Assembly: GCF_001636695.1 (NCBI RefSeq)
Contig: NZ_LGEL01000026.1
Location: 1-64,000, forward strand
Direction of reading: 5' to 3'
From: Pedobacter panaciterrae
GTDB taxonomy: Bacteria; Bacteroidota; Bacteroidia; Sphingobacteriales; Sphingobacteriaceae
Length of the DNA stretch: 64,000 bases
A program made the translations under genes and the position numbers. Below the pieces are notes generated by a model. It made no database searches. It saw only the letters and a list, made by a program, of their open reading frames with translations, and was not told where the DNA came from. Shown here piece by piece: positions 1-9,187 of this stretch; positions within the stretch are counted from its first letter, which is position 1; every line of letters starts with the position of its first letter.

Positions 1-19
1 AGATGTGTATAAGAGACAG
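1..19. other. Tn5/Nextera mosaic-end adapter left at contig start
   Basis: The first 19 bases, AGATGTGTATAAGAGACAG, are exactly the transposase mosaic-end used in Nextera library preparation. They are a sequencing artefact and not genomic DNA. The reading frame of the adjacent minus-strand gene runs straight into the adapter, so the last residues predicted for that gene are adapter-encoded. Confidence 0.96.
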
Positions 20-601
20 GTCAGCTACAAATAGATTCAAATTATTGAACTTACTATCTATGTTTTCTTTATAAAAATACTTATAATACGCCACTAAATT
101 AGAATCTAGGAAAGTAAGACTTGAACGTTTAAAAGGAGTTCCGTAAGACTTAACAAGCTTACCATCATAGCTATAATGATAAGTTTTCGCATTACTAAGA
201 TCTTGAAATACTATTCGTTTCTTGAATTCGTCAATAGCAAATTCTTTAACATTTTTACTTTCAATTTTTGAAAGAAACTTACCTGATTTGTCGAAGGTCA
301 GTATACTGTTTGTGGCCCAATCTAAAATAAACATTAAATTATCTGCCACTTCTAATTGGTTAATTTCGCTGAATAGACTTTTTTTTGTTGTTTCTAAAGG
401 AATATAAATTATTGAATCAAACACTTGATTCTGATTCAGATATTTATCACTAGTTTTCGTTGGAAACTCAACACTAAGGGTATCTAAAGGTCCTTTTTGA
501 TTTTCCTCGGTAACATCAACACCCCCAGATGAACAAGATACAAGAGAAAAAATTAAACACGAGAAAAGCCATTGAAATTTACGTGGTGAGAGACGTTTCA
601 T
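20..601 (-). CDS. Partial 6-bladed beta-propeller lipoprotein, 3' end missing
   Basis: The frame opens with ATG at 601 and stays open to the contig edge (about 194 codons), so the C-terminus is missing. The N-terminus is a lipoprotein signal: MKRLSPRK, a hydrophobic stretch, then the lipobox LVSC and CSSGGVD. The mature part contains FDSIIYIPLETT and strands such as LMFILDWATNSILTFDK, the pattern of the Bacteroidota 6-bladed beta-propeller proteins (DUF4934-like), which are usually about 350-400 residues. It is probably an outer-membrane or periplasmic lipoprotein of unknown ligand. It lies on the same strand as the efflux operon but about 195 bp downstream of its end, so it is probably a separate unit. 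The family call rests on pattern memory; the lipoprotein and truncation calls are seen directly. Confidence 0.7.
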
Positions 602-796
602 ACAATTTAGGATATTTGGTTAATGCAATTTAGCAATTAATAAATATTTTGCAAATATTTATTAATTTTCGACTTTAAAAATTGTATGAATTAAATTAAC
701 AATCTAATTAAGATAGTGAAGAATCAAAGATTAGGGTATAAAAGTTTCATCATTCATAAAATTGCAAGTTCATTTCAGTATCGGAGACACTCCCCC

Positions 797-1879
797 TTAC
801 TTCACTTCCGTACCATCTTTAATTTCTTCTGATGCCAATTTCACCAATACCGATTTCGAAGTAAAAGGACCAAAAATCTCAACTTTATCCTTAAACTCCC
901 TACCCTTCTGCACTTTGGTTCTTTCAGTCTTGTTATTTTCCACAGCAAGCACAAATACACCTTCGCTTGAAGTCACCACGGCCGATTTAGGTACCACATA
1001 AGTGCTGTCTTTTGCATTCAGCGGTAATACAACCTCAGCAATCATTCCCGGCAATAACTTATTACCTGTATTATTCACGTCCATCTCTACCCTTTCTGAG
1101 CGGAGCTTGCTGTCCAGTGCACCAGATTTACGTGCAATTTTGGCACTAAAAGTTTGTCCTAATGCAGATCTCACTGTGAAGCGCATTTCATCACCCACAT
1201 TTAAATAATTTGCATACAACTCCGGTACATATACAGACAAACGTAATTTCTTTTGTTCCTGAATGGTGAACAATGGAAGATCCGAGCCTTTCCCCGAAGG
1301 TCCTACATAAGCACCGAGATTAACGTTCCTCGCCGATACCACCCCATCAAACGGAGCACGGATCTGAAGATAACCTAACATGGTCTGAACTTCTTTATAC
1401 GTAGCTTTTGCCGCCTGCAACTGTGCAAAGTCCGCGTTTTTCCTCGACTCTGCCTGCTCCAGATCATTCGACGAAACCGTACCTTCTACCTTACTTGTTT
1501 CCAATAGTCTTTTATAAGTGCTGTTACTTGCAGTATATACAGATTCCTGGGAATGCAATCGAGACTCTGCGGCGCTTAGTTGAGAACTGGTTTCCGGTGC
1601 ATCCAACACCAGAAGCAACTGTCCTTTTTTAACCTCTGTACCAATATCTGCCTTTAGCTCTTTTACAAAACTCGATACCTTTGCATACAGATCTACCTGC
1701 TGAAAACCTACCAACTCAGCAGGCATCGCCAATTCTGTAGATAGCTTTTCTTTTTTTATTTCGAAAGTCTCCATTTTAGGAGTTTCTTCAACAGGTAAAC
1801 TTTCTTTTTTCTTCTCGCCACAGCTTGACAGGAAAAAAATTGTGCTTAAAACAGTTGTGGTGATATATATAGTTTTCAT
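797..1879 (-). CDS. RND efflux periplasmic adaptor (membrane fusion protein)
   Basis: A 360-residue adaptor that would bridge the inner-membrane pump and the TolC channel encoded just upstream on the same strand. It begins with a lipoprotein signal (lipobox FLSSC at about residues 16-20), so it is probably lipid-anchored. The barrel-sandwich/lipoyl part is visible around residues 60-95 (VDLYAKVSSFVKEL, then GTEVKKGQLLLVLDAPE) and closes at about 175-185 (IRAPFDGVVSARNV). A coiled-coil hairpin rich in Ala, Glu and Ser lies between them, and beta-barrel and membrane-proximal domains follow. The length fits the AcrA/HlyD adaptor family. It is the last gene of the operon, 37 bp after the pump. 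The substrate cannot be read from the sequence. Confidence 0.9.
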   Translation of the reverse strand: MKTIYITTTVLSTIFFLSSCGEKKKESLPVEETPKMETFEIKKEKLSTELAMPAELVGFQQVDLYAKVSSFVKELKADIGTEVKKGQLLLVLDAPETSSQLSAAESRLHSQESVYTASNSTYKRLLETSKVEGTVSSNDLEQAESRKNADFAQLQAAKATYKEVQTMLGYLQIRAPFDGVVSARNVNLGAYVGPSGKGSDLPLFTIQEQKKLRLSVYVPELYANYLNVGDEMRFTVRSALGQTFSAKIARKSGALDSKLRSERVEMDVNNTGNKLLPGMIAEVVLPLNAKDSTYVVPKSAVVTSSEGVFVLAVENNKTERTKVQKGREFKDKVEIFGPFTSKSVLVKLASEEIKDGTEVK

Positions 1880-1916
1880 CTAAATGTATAATACGTTTTA
1901 TGAACAAATGTCTTTA

Positions 1917-4900
1917 TTAATGTGGTAACGTGGATATATAATGCTTACTCTCTTCATCTTCCGGATCAAGAGATACCGATTCTGTGGTCGATTTACCCAT
2001 TACCCAGGCAAAAATCATCGGCAGAACAATTAAAACTGTGAATGTAGAGAATAACAATCCGCCAATTACGGCTCTTCCTAATGGAGATACCTGCTCGCCA
2101 CCTTCTCCATGTCCAATTGCCATTGGTAACATTCCAGCAATCATCGCAATACTGGTCATGATAATAGGACGTAGCCTCAGCGAAACAGCTTCTCTCGCAG
2201 AGAGTACCGCATTACCATTACGTTTTCTGAGTTGCTCAGCATTAGTGATCAATAATACAGCATTAGCAATGGATACACCTACGGACATGATGATCCCCAT
2301 GTAAGATTGTAAATTCAGAGTTGAACCTGTCAGCAACAGGAAAAGCAATGAACCCAACACCACCGCAGGTACAGTTGTAAGTATTACGAAAGAGATTCTG
2401 AAAGACTGGAAATTTGCCGCCAGCATTAGAAAAATCACGACTACAGCAACCAGTAATCCCGATTCAAGACTAGACATCGTTTCTGATAATACCGTACTTA
2501 ACCCTATCGGTTCAATAAATAATCCCCTTGGTAAAGTTCCCAAATCTTCAATGGTTTTACTTACCTGCTTTGCAGCAGTTCCAAGATCTGTATGGTCAAT
2601 ATTAGCTGTTACCGAAAGGTATGGCATTGCACCAATATTGTCATTTTCTCCGTAAGTAACAGAAGGAACAATTTCGGCTACATCACTCAATACAGGCCGC
2701 GAATTATTTTTCAGTAGTGGTATCGCTCCCATATCATTTTCGGTCATCATCTTTTCCAGTGGAACCTGCACCTGCACATTATAAGACAGACCGGCCTTTT
2801 CATCTATCCATGTGTTTTTCTCAGTATATCTGGACGATGATGTAGAAGCAATCAGCGATCGGGAGATGTCAGTCATATCTACACCCACCTGTGCCGCACG
2901 TACCCTGTCTATATTGATATCTAACGATGGATAATGAATAGGCTGTGCAATCTGAACATCTCTGAAGTAATCGACCTTATTTAACTTCTCAATGATCTTA
3001 TTGGCATATTTCTCATTTAATTTCTTGTTCTTTCCGGCAATCCTGATTTCAATAGGTGTTGGTGAACCCTGACTCAACACTTTGTCTGTTAGCTCAATCG
3101 GCTCAAATGAAACTTTAGTATCCGGCAGAAGCTTCTTTATCCGCTTTCTCAAATCATCTTTAAAAGTATCCATATCGGTATGGTAATCTTTCAATGCAAT
3201 TTGAAATACAGCTTCATGCGGACCAGCAGTGAACAAATATATTGGAGATACAGAAAACTGAGCCGGGTGCTGACCAATGTAAACTGAAGAAATAGATACA
3301 TGTTCTTTTCCAATCATCTTCTCAAGATCCTTCAATACCAGTTTTGCCTGCTCTTCCGTCCTTTCCAATCTGGTTCCGTCAGGAGCCCTTAGTCTCATTT
3401 GGAACTGACTCGAATTTACCTTTGGAAAAACATCCTGACCAATAACATTTAAAAGGATGATCGCTATCGCTGAAATTCCCAGAAGGTAGATCAGCGTTAC
3501 AGGTTTTTTGAAATTAAAAAGCTTATCTATCATAGCGATAAACTTCATTCTGAACTTTTCAAAACCACCAATCTTTCCATTGTTATTTAAATCATCGCGC
3601 AATAATATTTCCTTTTGTACAATGATATCCTTTTCAGATTCAGCCGTTAACCCGGAAGCATTAAACTCTGCTTCATCATCGGTGATACCGACAGGGTGTT
3701 TTACTTTCGGATGCGACTTCATTAGCCAGTTTGCCATAATCGGTACAAAGGTTTGCGACAATAAGAAGGAAACCAGCATCGCACATCCTATGGCCAGTGC
3801 CAAAGGTAAAAACAGCGCACCAGGAATCCCCGACATCACAAATGCAGGTGCAAAAACGGCCAGAATACATAACAGAATCAATAGTTTTGGTAGTGCAATT
3901 TCCTTACAGGCATCCCAGATGGCCAACGCCTTGGGTTTCCCCATATCCAGGTGCTGGTGGATATTTTCTATCGTTACAGTACTTTCATCCACCAGAATTC
4001 CAATAGCCAGCGCAAGCCCACTTAAGGTCATCAGGTTAATGGTTTGTCCGAATAACTTCAACAGTAATACCGAGGAGATTACAGAAATCGGAATGGTTAA
4101 GATTACAATCAATGCCGCTCTTCTATCGCCTAGAAATAGCAGTACCATCAAGCCTGTAAGCACCGCACCAATTGCACCTTCGGTAATCAAACTTTTTACA
4201 GAATTAATTACATAAACCGACTGATCAAACTCATAAGAAAGCTGTACGTCATCAGGCAAGGTGCTTTGTATAACCGGCAGTTTTTTCTTCAGCTGCTGTA
4301 CCACTTCCCAGGTCGATGCATCTCCTGCTTTGGCAATACTCACATACACAGAGCGTTTCCCATTCACCAAAGCATAACCAGCTGTTACGTCAGCTCCGTC
4401 TTTAACAGTAGCCACATCCCCAAGATAAAGGTTTTGCACACCTCCTTTAAACAAAGGGATCTTCTCGAAATCTTTTACCTCTTTAATCGTATTGTTAGTT
4501 GGTGTAATGTAGTTCTTATCGCCTATCCTTACGTTTCCTGAAGGTGCAGTTTGGTTATTGATTCTTATGGCTTCAACAATCTGATCGGAAGTTAAATTAT
4601 GCGTACGCAAAGCCACAGGATCAACATTGATCTCAATAGTTCTCGGACTTCCCCCAAAAGGAGGTGGAGAAAGCAAACCCGGTACAGAAGTAAAAGAAGC
4701 CCTTACATAAACATTGGCCAGATCTTGCAGTTCATTATTACTTTTCGTTTTACTGCTCAACACCAGCTGCCCTACAGGAAGGGAAGAGGCATCGAAACGA
4801 ATGATAAAAGGAGGCTGTGAACCCGGAGGAAATGCAGCCTGCATACGGTTCGCCAGTGCACTCAGCTCAGCCGCAGCCTGGGCCATATTGGTATCCTCAT

Positions 4901-5186
4901 AATAGCTGATCTTCATCAAAGTCAGGCCCTGGATATTTTTTGACTCAATTGATTTTACACCATTGGCAAAAAGAAGGATATTTACATAGTTCTTCGCAAA
5001 ATATGATTCCATCTGATTTGGCGTATATCCACCAAATGGGTGTGCCAGGTAAATCACCGGCAAGTTCATCTTAGGAAGGATATCTACTTTTATAGTCCTG
5101 ATAGCGCCAATTCCAAAAAAGAAAAGTCCGGCTACCAACACGAGGATGGAAATGGGTTTACGAAGAGCAAAACGTATTAAATTCAT
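1917..5186 (-). CDS. RND efflux permease (AcrB/HAE1-like pump)
   Basis: A 1089-residue inner-membrane proton-driven pump with two homologous halves. TM1 is at the N-terminus (RFALRKPISILVLVAGLFFF) and large periplasmic loops follow TM1 and TM7. The TM4 motif near residues 395-410 reads GILVDESTVTIENI, so the usual Asp-Asp pair of AcrB is Asp-Glu here. In TM10, where AcrB has a lysine in SAKNAIL, this protein reads SIANAVL, so that lysine is absent by eye alignment. A charged cytoplasmic insertion of about 45 residues (near 505-550) separates the halves. It is 12 bp downstream of the TolC gene and 37 bp upstream of the adaptor gene. A drug, solvent or metal substrate is possible; none is shown. 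Confidence 0.92.
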   Translation of the reverse strand: MNLIRFALRKPISILVLVAGLFFFGIGAIRTIKVDILPKMNLPVIYLAHPFGGYTPNQMESYFAKNYVNILLFANGVKSIESKNIQGLTLMKISYYEDTNMAQAAAELSALANRMQAAFPPGSQPPFIIRFDASSLPVGQLVLSSKTKSNNELQDLANVYVRASFTSVPGLLSPPPFGGSPRTIEINVDPVALRTHNLTSDQIVEAIRINNQTAPSGNVRIGDKNYITPTNNTIKEVKDFEKIPLFKGGVQNLYLGDVATVKDGADVTAGYALVNGKRSVYVSIAKAGDASTWEVVQQLKKKLPVIQSTLPDDVQLSYEFDQSVYVINSVKSLITEGAIGAVLTGLMVLLFLGDRRAALIVILTIPISVISSVLLLKLFGQTINLMTLSGLALAIGILVDESTVTIENIHQHLDMGKPKALAIWDACKEIALPKLLILLCILAVFAPAFVMSGIPGALFLPLALAIGCAMLVSFLLSQTFVPIMANWLMKSHPKVKHPVGITDDEAEFNASGLTAESEKDIIVQKEILLRDDLNNNGKIGGFEKFRMKFIAMIDKLFNFKKPVTLIYLLGISAIAIILLNVIGQDVFPKVNSSQFQMRLRAPDGTRLERTEEQAKLVLKDLEKMIGKEHVSISSVYIGQHPAQFSVSPIYLFTAGPHEAVFQIALKDYHTDMDTFKDDLRKRIKKLLPDTKVSFEPIELTDKVLSQGSPTPIEIRIAGKNKKLNEKYANKIIEKLNKVDYFRDVQIAQPIHYPSLDINIDRVRAAQVGVDMTDISRSLIASTSSSRYTEKNTWIDEKAGLSYNVQVQVPLEKMMTENDMGAIPLLKNNSRPVLSDVAEIVPSVTYGENDNIGAMPYLSVTANIDHTDLGTAAKQVSKTIEDLGTLPRGLFIEPIGLSTVLSETMSSLESGLLVAVVVIFLMLAANFQSFRISFVILTTVPAVVLGSLLFLLLTGSTLNLQSYMGIIMSVGVSIANAVLLITNAEQLRKRNGNAVLSAREAVSLRLRPIIMTSIAMIAGMLPMAIGHGEGGEQVSPLGRAVIGGLLFSTFTVLIVLPMIFAWVMGKSTTESVSLDPEDEESKHYISTLPH

Positions 5187-5198
5187 TGGGCTACAGCT

Positions 5199-6572
5199 TT
5201 AAAATTCATTAATAAACAAGTCGAAATCTCCAGAGGCAGCTGATTTCATCAGCAAAGACTGCCATACATTAGTATAAATGATATCGCTATCAATTTCCGC
5301 ACGATTCAATGCATAAAGGGCTTGGGTCACATCCACCAGGTTTGTCAATCCATTTTTATATAAAGTTGTTTTTTGAAGATAAGCCTGGCGGGCAGCACGC
5401 ACCTGTTTTGGCGCCTCATTATAATTCTCCAATGCAAACTTAATCTTTGCCTCTGCGGCATCCACTTGTGTTTTAAGTTGCTGATCAACTACATCATATT
5501 CATCCTGTAATCCCGACACCATGTACTGCTGTGCACTTACCTTCTTACCCGTTCTTGTAATAGAAGTCAGATTCCAGGTTAAGCCAATACCAAACAGGTA
5601 ATTTTGCCTGTCAGGATTGATACCATCAAGATAATTTTGTGAAAAAGCATGCTGATTGCTGGCATACTCCGAACTAAAGCCTGAACCGCGAGTCTGGTAA
5701 ATTCCGATCAGATTTACAGTTGGATAATATTCTCGCTTATATAGCTTAAGCGATTGCTTACCTGCATCAACACGGCTCTTATAATATTGAAGCACCGGAT
5801 TAAGCGTAACAGTATTGGATAAAATCGCCTTCGGAACACGCTTTACAAAGCTACTGTCCAGCACAAAATCTTCAATACCTACCCCCATCAACGCAACAAG
5901 TTTATTGTTTTCTTCTTTTGCACGATCTTTCAGTTGATTAAGCGCAATAACTGCCCTAGATACTTCTGCATAAGCCAATGTTGAATCTACACCCGGCAAC
6001 AAACCATTCTTAACTCTTGCGGCTGCAATGTTATGAAATACGCTTGCCCGCTCCAGATTTTTCTCCTGTGAAACAACTAGTCGCTGACTGGCCAGCAGAT
6101 TCAGATATGCTGCCGCAATTTTTATCTTTTGCTGAAATACCTCCTGATCCAAATCCTTTGCCGAACGTTCCGATTCCGCCTTAGAAAGGTTGACCCGTTC
6201 TCTGATTCTGCCAAAGGAAAAAACTTCCCAGTTCACGTTCACCAAATATAAAGCACCAAAAGCAGCATTCCAGTTTTGATGTGCCAGCGGTAATCCAGAT
6301 GAAGCCACCCCATATCCGCCAAAGCCATATAAGGGGCCATTTTGTCCATTTACAGTTCCATAGTCCTGCTGGGCAGACAAAGTTACATTAGGAAGGTAAT
6401 CTGTTTTCACCTGCTTAACCGTTTCTTTTGAAGCTGCCAGATATTTGTTTTTTGCTTTAATCGTTCCGTAATTGGAAACTCCTCGCTCAATAGCTTCTTT
6501 TAAAGTAAGTGTCTGCGAATAACTGTGAAGGGAAAATAATAAAAGGAGAAAGATAGGCCAGTTTTTAAACAT
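5199..6572 (-). CDS. TolC-family outer-membrane efflux channel
   Basis: A 457-residue outer-membrane factor and first gene of the tripartite efflux operon. A cleavable signal peptide (MFKNWPIFLLLLFSLHSYSQ) precedes LTLKEAIERGVSN, the usual start of TolC/OprM-type proteins. Two long helical repeats follow, with alanine- and glutamine-rich segments such as KIKIAAAYLNLLASQRLVVSQ near 150-170 and the matching C-terminal half (VDAAEAKIKFALENYNEAPKQ). The ending (YKNGLTNLVDVTQALYALNRAE) is also typical. It would form the exit duct for the pump and adaptor genes directly downstream. The family is certain; the substrate is unknown. Confidence 0.92.
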   Translation of the reverse strand: MFKNWPIFLLLLFSLHSYSQTLTLKEAIERGVSNYGTIKAKNKYLAASKETVKQVKTDYLPNVTLSAQQDYGTVNGQNGPLYGFGGYGVASSGLPLAHQNWNAAFGALYLVNVNWEVFSFGRIRERVNLSKAESERSAKDLDQEVFQQKIKIAAAYLNLLASQRLVVSQEKNLERASVFHNIAAARVKNGLLPGVDSTLAYAEVSRAVIALNQLKDRAKEENNKLVALMGVGIEDFVLDSSFVKRVPKAILSNTVTLNPVLQYYKSRVDAGKQSLKLYKREYYPTVNLIGIYQTRGSGFSSEYASNQHAFSQNYLDGINPDRQNYLFGIGLTWNLTSITRTGKKVSAQQYMVSGLQDEYDVVDQQLKTQVDAAEAKIKFALENYNEAPKQVRAARQAYLQKTTLYKNGLTNLVDVTQALYALNRAEIDSDIIYTNVWQSLLMKSAASGDFDLFINEF

Positions 6573-6591
6573 CTGATTCTTTAGTTTAAGT

Positions 6592-6599
6592 CAAAAATA
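6592..6599 (-). promoter_or_regulatory. Possible -7 element of the efflux operon
   Basis: On the minus strand TATTTTTG lies about 20 bp before the TolC start codon and matches the Bacteroidota -7 consensus TAnnTTTG. No convincing -33 TTTG at normal spacing is visible, so this is a weak call. The divergent sensor-kinase frame starts about 130 bp away, and the region between holds no other recognised signal. Confidence 0.3.
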
Positions 6600-6725
6600 A
6601 GTTGAAAGAAGGGCATAAAAGTGCTTTAAATGATGAATGGACCTTATAAATGACCAATTCAATTCGTCATTTATATAACTATGTTACATGATTATATCCT
6701 TACTTTGTATCTTTTAACAAATATA

Positions 6726-6962
6726 ATGGGTTCAAAAAATATTTTGGAGAGTAAGTGGCTACAGGAAATTTCTATACTGATTTTCTCTTTCCTGCTATTT
6801 ACAGGGAACGACTGGTTTTTTATCACCAGCTGAAAAAGTTTTTTCACGGGTTCAGTTTATTTTTTCATTCTATACAGTCATGCACAAATCAATCGCTTTT
6901 TTGTATTACCAATCCTATTAAAGGAACATAAGCCTTATATCTATTTTCTATTAACAGCCATA
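6726..6962 (+). other. 5' part of sensor-kinase frame, broken by in-frame TGA
   Basis: An ATG at 6726 opens a 35-codon peptide (MGSKNILESKWLQEISILIF, then SFLLFTGNDWFFITS) that stops at TGA 6831-6833. Reading through in the same frame gives 43 further sense codons, membrane-like (KSFFTGSVYFFILYSHAQIN, then RFFVLPILLKEHKPYIYFLL), that join the kinase ORF at 6963 without a break. This is what the first transmembrane helices of a LytS/YehU-type kinase of this phylum look like. The TGA is therefore a nonsense mutation, a sequencing error, or a sign that the kinase now starts internally at a poor codon. Confidence 0.6.
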
Positions 6963-7745
6963 TTGCTTCTTGTTTTTTCAATTCTGTTATATGAGGTATC
7001 CACCGAATTACTGTACAAAAATTGTTTCCTTTATAAATCTTCTTATCAGAAAACCTATCATTTTCAATTGGGTACACTTGCAGGAACACTAATCTGTATC
7101 CTTGGCTCCATTCAGATTCTGGAACACTACCGGGAACAGAAAAAGAAAACCAGTAAAGAATTACTACACAACCAGGCACAGCTTAATGTATTAAGAGCTC
7201 AGCTCAACCCCCATTTTTTATTTAATACCTTCAATACACTATACGGCGTAAGTTTACAATATCCCGAACGCTCCTCAGAACTAATCATGCAGGTTTCTAA
7301 GTTATTGCGCTACCAGGTTGAAAACAACACTAAAGAATTTATCCCTGTCGACGATGAAATTGATTTCATCTCCAGTTATGTGGAACTAGAGAGGGAAAGA
7401 GTAGGTTATCGGTGTAAAATCGATTACAATTATGAAACAGATAACGGGAATTATAAAATCGCGCCCATGCTACTCATTACCTTTATTGAAAACGCATTTA
7501 AGCATGGCGCCTGTTCAATTGAACATTGCTTTGTAAATATTGACATCAAAGTTGAGAAAGGCAGCCTTTACATGCAGATCAGAAATTCAATCCCTGAAAA
7601 AAAGAAAAAAGTAGTATCTACCAAAATCGGTTTGAAAAATACCATTGAAAGTTTGAAAATTATTTATCCAAACAAACATCATTTAGATAGCTTTGCCAAT
7701 GGGTCTGAATACAACGTAAACCTGAAAATCGAACTGAACTCATGA
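6963..7745 (+). CDS. LytS/YehU-type sensor histidine kinase, start uncertain
   Basis: The longest uninterrupted ORF begins at a TTG and encodes 260 residues. It has two membrane helices at the N-terminus, then a cytoplasmic His_kinase (PF06580-type) domain. The phosphoacceptor region is LRAQLNPHFLFNTFNTLYGV at about 77-96, and the ATP-binding N-box is LITFIENAFKHGA near 162-174. The true N-terminus almost certainly lies upstream in the same frame, behind an in-frame TGA at 6831. The stop overlaps the start of the response-regulator gene (ATGA), so the two are translationally coupled and form one signalling pair. The signal and targets are unknown; the divergent efflux operon is a natural candidate target. 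Confidence 0.8.
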   Translation: MLLVFSILLYEVSTELLYKNCFLYKSSYQKTYHFQLGTLAGTLICILGSIQILEHYREQKKKTSKELLHNQAQLNVLRAQLNPHFLFNTFNTLYGVSLQYPERSSELIMQVSKLLRYQVENNTKEFIPVDDEIDFISSYVELERERVGYRCKIDYNYETDNGNYKIAPMLLITFIENAFKHGACSIEHCFVNIDIKVEKGSLYMQIRNSIPEKKKKVVSTKIGLKNTIESLKIIYPNKHHLDSFANGSEYNVNLKIELNS

Positions 7746-8494
7746 ATACACCAAAGAAATGTATCATTGTAGATGATGAGCCTGCAGCACATTATGTTCT
7801 GGTCAACTACATTAGTCAGAACCCCCAGCTGGAGCTCACACATCAGTGTTATAATGCGATAGAAACGCTTAACATTTTACGCAACAATACCGTTGATCTG
7901 ATGTTTCTGGATATTGATATGCCGGAAATTTCAGGATTAGAATTATTACAGACCCTAAAAACCATCCCCAGAACTATCCTAACTACAGCTTATTCAGAAT
8001 TTGCCCTGGAGAGTTACGAATATGGTGTTATAGATTATTTATTAAAACCCATATATTACCCACGATTTGTAAAATCCATAGAGCGTTTTCTGGCACTAGA
8101 CCTGGTTGAAAAACCAAAGACAACCGACAGTACCATTTCCTTGAAGGTAGACGGAATTGTAATTGAGCTAGCTCCTGAGGATATCCTGTATGCCCAGAGT
8201 TATGGGAATTATGTAAAAATCTTTACTTCCGACAAATCCCACCTCGCATCCATTACCACGAATCAACTGGAAAGCCTATTACCCCACGATCATTTTGTGA
8301 GGGTTCATAAGTCTTACATCGTAGCAATTAAAAGAATTGTTAAAGTAGAGCGTGATACGATTTTTATAGATAATGAAAAGATCCCAATAGGGATTACCTA
8401 TCGGAGTAACCTCCGCCATCTCGATAGCACCCTTCCGTCATCTCGATTACCTACATCGTCATCTCGATTACCCACATCGTCATCTCGACGATAG
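7742..8494 (+). CDS. LytTR-family response regulator with repeat-derived tail
   Basis: A 250-residue regulator. The receiver domain covers about 1-120, with the acidic pocket IIVDDEP, the phosphoacceptor Asp in LMFLDIDMP near residue 59, and the conserved Thr and Lys in TTAYSE and YLLKP. The LytTR DNA-binding domain covers about 140-230, with ILYAQSYGNYVKIF and FVRVHKSYIVA. The last 23 residues (after RSNLRHLD) are not part of the family: RLPTSSSRLPTSSSRR comes from a 21-bp tandem array and the edge of a palindromic intergenic element. The gene overlaps the kinase gene by 4 bp and should be its partner. Confidence 0.9.
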   Translation: MNTPKKCIIVDDEPAAHYVLVNYISQNPQLELTHQCYNAIETLNILRNNTVDLMFLDIDMPEISGLELLQTLKTIPRTILTTAYSEFALESYEYGVIDYLLKPIYYPRFVKSIERFLALDLVEKPKTTDSTISLKVDGIVIELAPEDILYAQSYGNYVKIFTSDKSHLASITTNQLESLLPHDHFVRVHKSYIVAIKRIVKVERDTIFIDNEKIPIGITYRSNLRHLDSTLPSSRLPTSSSRLPTSSSRR

Positions 8495-8573
8495 GAGAGA
8501 TCTCCTGGTTATGCATACTTGCAGCTAATTCATGATCAAGGGATCTCTCCTATCGTCGAGATGACGATGTAGG
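8471..8573. repeat. Palindromic intergenic element, copy A
   Basis: Arms 8471-8508 and 8537-8573 are inverted copies with a few mismatches, built on CGTCATCTCGACGATAGG and GAGATCTC, with a loop of about 28 nt. A 21-bp tandem array (three units of TCATCTCGATTACC-like sequence) precedes the left arm. The element lies between convergent genes, overlaps the end of the LytTR gene, and abuts the stop codon of the DHFR-like gene. A role as a two-way transcription terminator is plausible but inferred. Confidence 0.85.
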
Positions 8574-9122
8574 TTAGCCTTTGCCAAAACCTTCACCAAT
8601 GCCGTAACGAAGCGATACCAAGCCGGTTTCGTAAGTTTTACTTTCCAACAGCGTTAATTTAGTACGGCTATCGTTTGTACGAAATAAAGGTTTACCACTG
8701 CCGAGAAGTATAGGGTGTACCGACATCCATAATTCATCTACCAACCCTTCTTTCATTAAGGCATCAGTAAGCGAAGCACCTCCATACAACCATATATCTT
8801 TCCCTGGCTGCTCTTTAATCTTTCGTACTTCAGCAATACTATCACCAGATATAAGTATAGCATCTTTTTTTACTGATGTCAGCGTATTAGAAAATACATA
8901 TTCTGTCATTACCGGCATACCGGGAACCAATACTCCATTATTACTACCAGCATATTGCTGAGCCATCTCGTAGCTTTTACGACCAATAAAAATAGTATCT
9001 ATACGGGTAAAGAATTCATTTAACCCATAATCATGATCTGTAAAGCACCAGTCAAATTCACCATTGGGCCCTTCAATATATCCATCTAATGTTACGGCCA
9101 ATCCTAATATTATTTTACGCAT
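8574..9122 (-). CDS. Dihydrofolate reductase family (RibD C-terminal-like) protein
   Basis: A 182-residue cytoplasmic protein of the YyaP/YwjB-type DHFR-like group. It opens with MRKIILGLAVTLDGYIEGPN, the usual start of this family, followed by FIGRKSYEMA near 46-55 and DIWLYGGASLTDALMKEGLV near 110-130, the NADP-binding loop and following helix. Folate reduction is not established for this group, so the substrate is unknown. It is 65 bp downstream of the AraC regulator gene on the same strand and may be co-transcribed with it. The stop codon is directly next to palindromic element A. Confidence 0.88.
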   Translation of the reverse strand: MRKIILGLAVTLDGYIEGPNGEFDWCFTDHDYGLNEFFTRIDTIFIGRKSYEMAQQYAGSNNGVLVPGMPVMTEYVFSNTLTSVKKDAILISGDSIAEVRKIKEQPGKDIWLYGGASLTDALMKEGLVDELWMSVHPILLGSGKPLFRTNDSRTKLTLLESKTYETGLVSLRYGIGEGFGKG

Positions 9123-9187
9123 ATCGTTAATGTTTTATACCGCAAAATTGCAGACTTTCAGTTGTCCCAAATTGTACAAAACGGACA

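Noticed and set aside
3508-4215. A 235-codon plus-strand ORF inside the RND pump gene
   Set aside because: It is antisense to a clear conserved gene and has no family-like sequence.
8471-8573. CRISPR array near the LytTR gene
   Set aside because: The repeats are contiguous 21-bp units and inverted arms without unique spacers.
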